Source: an uncultured Bacteroidales bacterium (GTDB lineage: Bacteria; Bacteroidota; Bacteroidia; Bacteroidales; F082). Taken from it: 16,597 bases of DNA. Under the pieces are notes generated by a model that saw only the letters and a list, made by a program, of their open reading frames with translations, did not search any database and was not told the DNA's origin. The stretch covers positions 1 through 16,597 of the forward strand of contig CALGBV010000345.1 of the NCBI GenBank assembly GCA_937884015.1, given 5' to 3'. Positions 12,995 to 16,597 of this stretch are shown piece by piece. The translations under genes and the position numbers were made by a program. Each line of letters opens with the position of its first letter. Position 1 is the first letter of the stretch.

Positions 12995-14716
12995 TTATTC
13001 CGTCAATTCCTTGGCAGCTTTTTCCAGCTTTTCATCCAGGCATTTCATGGCTGCGTCAATGTTGCCCTCAATCTTGCCTTTCATGCTGAAATAGAACTTG
13101 ATTTTCGGTTCGGTGCCTGAAGGACGGACCGTAATCTTCGAACCACTTTCGGTGAAGAATTGCAGCACATCGCTCTTTGGCAGGTTGATGGCAGTGACTT
13201 TGTCCGTCAGCAAATCCTTGGCTTCGCTGGCTTTGTAGTCGCGGATTTCAACCACTTTTTCGCCGTCGATTTCAGTTGGAGGCGTGGTGCGGAACTTAGC
13301 CATCAAAGCCTTGATTTCTTCTGTTCCGCTGATGCCTTTCTTGGTCAGGGATACGAGCTTTTCCTTGTAGAGGCCGAATTCCTTGTAGTTGTCCATGAGC
13401 AGCTGATATGGTGTCTTGCCCTGTTCGGCAGCCCAAGCGGTGGCTTCGGCAATCATGCTGGTGGCGATTACAGCATCCTTGTCGCGGACGAAATCGCCAG
13501 CCAGATAGCCATAGCTTTCTTCGCCGCCGCCGATGAACTGTTCCTTACCTTCCAATTCCAGAATCTTGTCGGCAATGTATTTGAAACCAGTCAGCACGTC
13601 GTAACGCTTGACATCGTATTTCTTAGCGATTTCAAACAACAATTCTGTGGTAACGATGGTCTTCACGATATATTCTTTTCCAGTCAGTTTGCCGAGTTCG
13701 CTCCAACGGGTGAGGAGGTAATAGACGAAAATGCTGGCGGTCTGGTTACCGTTGAGCAGGATGAATTCACCTTTGTCGTTTTTCACAGCTATGCCTACAC
13801 GATCAGCATCAGGGTCGGTGGCCATGACAAGGTCGGCATTTACTTCCTGAGCCTTCTTTACAGCCAATGCCATAGCGGCAGGTTCTTCTGGGTTCGGTGA
13901 TTTCACGGTAGGGAAGTTTCCGTCAACAATCATCTGCTCTTCAACGCAATACACGTTTTCAAAGCCTTTCATCTTCAGGATTTCAGGCACCAAACGGCGA
14001 CCTGTTCCATGAATTGGCGTGTAGACGATGCGTAGGTCTTTATGTTTCTTGATGAGGCCTAACGAGAGTGAAAGGCCATACACTTTTTCAAGGTAAATCT
14101 TGTCGAAGTCTTCACCTAAAACGGTGATGAGTTCGGGATTGCGCTTGAAGTTCACCATCGAAGGGTCGGTGATTTTCTCCACTTCGGCAATCACATTTTT
14201 GTCGTGTGGACTGACTAGTTGACCGCCGTCATTCCAATAGGCCTTATAGCCGTTGTATTCCTTCGGATTGTGCGAGGCCGTGACCATCACGCCGGCCTGA
14301 CATTTCATTTCGCGCACGGCAAAGGAAAGTTCAGGGGTAGGGCGGAGGCAGTCGAAAATGTAGACCTTGATGCCGTTGGCCGACATGACATCGGCGGTGA
14401 TGTTGGCGAAAGCAGGGCTGTTGTTGCGACCATCGTATGAAATGGCGACGCTGAGGTCTTTTTCGCCTGGGTGCATCAGCTTGATGTAGTTGGCGAAACC
14501 TTGTGTGGCCATGGCAACGGTGTAGATGTTCATGCGGTTGGTACCTGCACCCATTATGCCACGCAGACCGCCAGTGCCAAATTCAAGGTTACGGTAGAAA
14601 CTTTCCACCAGTTCGTTTGGGTCGTTGTCAAGCATGTCCTGGACTTGCTTTTTTGTTTCGGCATCGTAGAGGTCTGTCAACCAACTCTTTGCTCTTTCTA
14701 TGATTTTAGGATCCAT
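12995..14716 (-). CDS. Phospho-sugar mutase (phosphoglucomutase/phosphomannomutase family)
   Basis: An alpha-D-phosphohexomutase of 573 residues, which moves phosphate between C6 and C1 of a hexose and so supplies sugar-1-phosphates for nucleotide sugars. All four family motifs are present: the phosphoserine loop T146-A-S148-H-N-P, the metal loop D301-P-D303-A-D305-R, the sugar-binding G398-E-E-S401, and the C-terminal phosphate loop R-P-S-G-T-E-P-K. The opening F-G-T-G-G-L-R-G (46-53) and the length place it in the PgcA-like phosphoglucomutase group rather than the shorter AlgC or GlmM groups, but substrate choice between glucose and mannose cannot be read from this. It lies downstream of the rhamnose gene on the same strand, separated by a hairpin-rich spacer, and has its own terminator. 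Confidence 0.95.
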   Translation of the reverse strand: MDPKIIERAKSWLTDLYDAETKKQVQDMLDNDPNELVESFYRNLEFGTGGLRGIMGAGTNRMNIYTVAMATQGFANYIKLMHPGEKDLSVAISYDGRNNSPAFANITADVMSANGIKVYIFDCLRPTPELSFAVREMKCQAGVMVTASHNPKEYNGYKAYWNDGGQLVSPHDKNVIAEVEKITDPSMVNFKRNPELITVLGEDFDKIYLEKVYGLSLSLGLIKKHKDLRIVYTPIHGTGRRLVPEILKMKGFENVYCVEEQMIVDGNFPTVKSPNPEEPAAMALAVKKAQEVNADLVMATDPDADRVGIAVKNDKGEFILLNGNQTASIFVYYLLTRWSELGKLTGKEYIVKTIVTTELLFEIAKKYDVKRYDVLTGFKYIADKILELEGKEQFIGGGEESYGYLAGDFVRDKDAVIATSMIAEATAWAAEQGKTPYQLLMDNYKEFGLYKEKLVSLTKKGISGTEEIKALMAKFRTTPPTEIDGEKVVEIRDYKASEAKDLLTDKVTAINLPKSDVLQFFTESGSKITVRPSGTEPKIKFYFSMKGKIEGNIDAAMKCLDEKLEKAAKELTE

Positions 14717-14754
14717 GTTGTTTATGTTTATTTTATGATGATTATTTTTCGTGC

Positions 14755-14828
14755 GTCTGGCTGTGCCATCCGGCAGGGACTTACGTCACCTGCTTACTGG
14801 GATGTCGCCCCTACGGGGCTGGGATTCT
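14755..14828. repeat. Three-hairpin intergenic element
   Basis: The 125-base spacer between the rhamnose and mutase genes holds three small stem-loops in a row: TGCC (14764-14767) with GGCA (14772-14775); AGGGAC (14775-14780) with GTCACCT (14785-14791, one bulged A); and GCCCC (14807-14811) with GGGGC (14815-14819). It is far more G/C-rich than the flanking leader. The GCCCCTACGGGGC core is like a short repeat I recall from Bacteroidota intergenic regions; copy number cannot be seen here. Confidence 0.55.
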
Positions 14829-14841
14829 GATGTATTAATGC

Positions 14842-15708
14842 TTATTCCTTAAGTCTTAGTTCTTCAATGCATTTCACCAAGCTGTCGCGCCAAAATGGAA
14901 TTGTCCTGTTGGTGTAGTTCTTGATTTTCGTCTTGTCCAAGACGCTGTATGCCGGACGATGTGCCTTGGCCGGATATTGGTCGGTCGTAATTGGGTTGAC
15001 TTTACATGTCTTTCCTGCGATTTCCATGATGGCCACGGTGAAATCGTACCAAGTGATGATGCCTTCGTTGGTGAAATGGAAGGTCTCGTGAACGGGGTTC
15101 AGACCATTCTGGTTGACGAGATGAATGAGTATTTCAGCCAAATCGTAAGCCCAAGTCGGCGTGCCTTTCTGGTCGCAGACTACGTTGATTTCATCGCGTG
15201 TGTCAGCTAGCATGAGCATGGTCTTTACAAAATTCTTTCCAGTGGCGGAATAAAGCCATGCCGTCCTGACAATGAAATGGTTGCAACCGCTTTCCCGAAT
15301 CAGTCTTTCGCCTTCGGCCTTGGTGCTGCCGTAGACGGATTGCGGTGCTACGGGTTCGCTTTCCTGATATGGACTTGTTCCATTGCCGCTGAAAACATAA
15401 TCGGTGGAGACATGAACGAGTAAAGCCTCATGTCTTTTGCAAGTCTGAGCCAATATTTGAGGCGCTTTCGCATTGATTTTCAATGCTAAATCTGGTTCGT
15501 CCTCGGCCTTGTCGACGGCGGTATAGGCTGCGCAATTGATGCAGACCTGAATGTCGTTGCTGGAGAAATAGTCTTCGACGGCTTGCGCTTCGCAGATGTC
15601 GAGCCTGTCGACATCGGTGAAAAACCAGGTGTGGTATTTATCCGTTTTGGCAATTTTTATGATTTCGGTTCCCAATTGGCCTTTGCAGCCTGTAATCAGA
15701 ATATTCAT
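14842..15708 (-). CDS. rfbD: dTDP-4-dehydrorhamnose reductase
   Basis: The last enzyme of dTDP-L-rhamnose synthesis: it reduces dTDP-4-dehydro-L-rhamnose with NAD(P)H, feeding surface polysaccharides. The 288-residue protein is an extended short-chain dehydrogenase with the nucleotide-binding G7-C-K-G-Q-L-G13, the N-C-A-A-Y-T-A-V-D-K-A-E block, the catalytic triad region S101-T-D-Y-V-F and Y126-G-S-T-K130, and the family-typical R-P-x-Y-S-V-L-D-K near the C-terminus. Cys8 is in place of a more usual Ala or Ser. The other rml genes (rfbA, rfbB, rfbC) are not in this window. It starts 10 bases after the DUF3078 stop on the same strand, so the two are likely co-transcribed although their roles seem unrelated. 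Confidence 0.95.
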   Translation of the reverse strand: MNILITGCKGQLGTEIIKIAKTDKYHTWFFTDVDRLDICEAQAVEDYFSSNDIQVCINCAAYTAVDKAEDEPDLALKINAKAPQILAQTCKRHEALLVHVSTDYVFSGNGTSPYQESEPVAPQSVYGSTKAEGERLIRESGCNHFIVRTAWLYSATGKNFVKTMLMLADTRDEINVVCDQKGTPTWAYDLAEILIHLVNQNGLNPVHETFHFTNEGIITWYDFTVAIMEIAGKTCKVNPITTDQYPAKAHRPAYSVLDKTKIKNYTNRTIPFWRDSLVKCIEELRLKE

Positions 15709-15718
15709 AATCAGATAT

Positions 15719-16597
15719 TTAAAATTTATGTATTAAGGCAATGCCTAATGATTGCTTGAATTGTAGTTTGGGTATGTTGTCGACAACGGTCTCCACGCCT
15801 TCTATGGTCTCGTAGACGGGGAATGTCGTGTTGTGGTCGTATTTCAGATGAATGAAAAACACGGCTGAAATGTTCTTGTTGATGATGAAATCAATGGTGT
15901 TTTCCCAGTTCATGTCGATTTTCACCCGTCCGTCGTTGCGGTGTTCGAAATAGTTGTAAAAACAGTTCAGGAGGGTCGAATAGGTGATGTTTTTACCGAT
16001 GTTTTGCTTGAAATTGATGATGATGTTGGCACCTAATGCGGGAGCGATGTTTTCGCCATGAATGAAGACGGAATCAGCATCGTAATAAGCGGGGGCGACA
16101 CCGTATTTGCCTTGGTCGGCCAATTCCTGCGCCATGACGAAAGTGACTTTTCCTGCAAATGGGCTGATATAAGCACGAAAGACATCTTTTTTTGTTTTAA
16201 ACGTGTAACCAGCTGATACCGTGAGATAAGCGGGCGCAAAAAACGCTGAAATCCTGACCGAATCGTTGGGATAGGTGTAACCGTTTGCAAACTGTGTGCT
16301 GAAAGTCGACACGAGTGAGAAATTGGAAAGTTTGCCAGATCTACGTGAATATGAATAGCTTATGTCGATTTTATCATCGGATTTTTCCAGACGCTTGTCG
16401 GAGAAGCGTGCTATGCCAAAAGCAAATTTACCGATAATCTTGCTTTCGTATCTTTTTTTGTTATCGGTCAATGTAAAGTCGGCAAAGGCTTTCCCACTTG
16501 ACGAACTTTCACCGCCAGCAGCCCAGTTGGAAAGTGCTAGTTGGTTGATGTTCAGTCCGAAATCTCCGCTGAATGTCAGTCCTTCGTTGATGATGTC
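15719..16597 (-). CDS. DUF3078 protein, 5' end outside the window
   Basis: The frame is open from the right edge to the stop at 15719, 292 residues visible. A TTG at 16471 is not a credible start, because family-like sequence continues upstream (L-N-I-N-Q-L-A-L-S-N-W-A-A-G-G-E). That N-Q...N-W-x-x-G-G block and the following F-A-D-F-x-L-T-D-N-K-K-R are what I recognise as DUF3078, a Bacteroidota family of unknown function. The visible part alternates polar and aromatic residues in many short strands and ends in phenylalanine (I-H-K-F), as in outer-membrane beta-barrels, so an outer-membrane site is inferred. The signal peptide would lie beyond the edge. It leads the rhamnose gene by 10 bases. 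Confidence 0.82.
   Translation of the reverse strand, partial: DIINEGLTFSGDFGLNINQLALSNWAAGGESSSSGKAFADFTLTDNKKRYESKIIGKFAFGIARFSDKRLEKSDDKIDISYSYSRRSGKLSNFSLVSTFSTQFANGYTYPNDSVRISAFFAPAYLTVSAGYTFKTKKDVFRAYISPFAGKVTFVMAQELADQGKYGVAPAYYDADSVFIHGENIAPALGANIIINFKQNIGKNITYSTLLNCFYNYFEHRNDGRVKIDMNWENTIDFIINKNISAVFFIHLKYDHNTTFPVYETIEGVETVVDNIPKLQFKQSLGIALIHKF

Noticed and set aside
13160..13900. 246-residue plus-strand frame inside the phospho-sugar mutase gene
   Set aside because: Antisense to the mutase motifs, no promoter or known family.
16469..16471. TTG as the start codon of the DUF3078 gene
   Set aside because: The same frame is open to the window edge and encodes the conserved N-W-x-x-G-G region, so the true start is outside the window.
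1..16597. tRNA genes, CRISPR arrays, transposases, riboswitches
   Set aside because: No tRNA-like TTCGA arm with matching acceptor ends, no regularly spaced direct repeats of CRISPR type, no transposase-like protein, and no recognisable riboswitch core was seen on either strand by eye.

Overview
The window reads as chromosomal DNA of a member of the Bacteroidota, probably order Bacteroidales. The evidence is the 'TAnnTTTG' type -7 promoter boxes, A/T-rich leaders instead of strong Shine-Dalgarno sites, several short lipoproteins with Bacteroidota-style signal peptides, a DUF3078 protein, and closest remembered matches to Bacteroidales families for most products. It looks like ordinary housekeeping and envelope DNA. 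I see no phage, transposase, CRISPR array, tRNA or rRNA, and no gene-free stretch over 300 bases; the longest (about 220 bases, before uvrB) holds an A/T-rich terminator candidate and a degenerate tandem repeat.

Layout, left to right. The end of rplT (ribosomal protein L20, lacking only its first codon) is closed by a strong terminator. A short cytoplasmic FKBP-type prolyl isomerase follows, then a repeat-filled gap, uvrB, and a lipoprotein with a tyrosine-phosphatase motif, all on the + strand. Facing these on the - strand is a three-gene set that reads from right to left: a sugar kinase fused to a RapZ C-terminal-like domain, a MurU-like nucleotidyltransferase whose start overlaps the kinase stop by 4 bases, and an AddB-like PD-(D/E)XK nuclease with an iron-sulfur cysteine set. 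The kinase shares a divergent 119-base promoter region with a + strand group of two small paralogous cysteine-rich lipoproteins and a MauE/DoxX-like membrane protein fused to a thioredoxin-like domain. The rest of the window is on the - strand: a C69-family dipeptidase, a phospho-sugar mutase with its own terminator, dTDP-4-dehydrorhamnose reductase, and a DUF3078 protein that runs off the right edge.

Functional themes. (1) Peptidoglycan amino-sugar salvage: the kinase/uridylyltransferase pair resembles the AmgK-MurU route, with a possible amino-sugar sensing domain fused to the kinase. (2) Envelope redox chemistry: two lipoproteins with the same five-cysteine layout lie just upstream of a membrane protein that has two CxC/CxxC centres predicted to face the periplasm. 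(3) DNA repair: uvrB and the AddB-like nuclease. (4) Sugar-nucleotide synthesis: the mutase and the rhamnose enzyme.

The most interesting non-coding items are the ATCTG-type repeat that runs up to the uvrB start, a three-hairpin intergenic element near 14.8 kb, a 17-base inverted repeat before the AddB-like gene, and a terminator that ends 5 bases before the start codon of the MauE-like gene.
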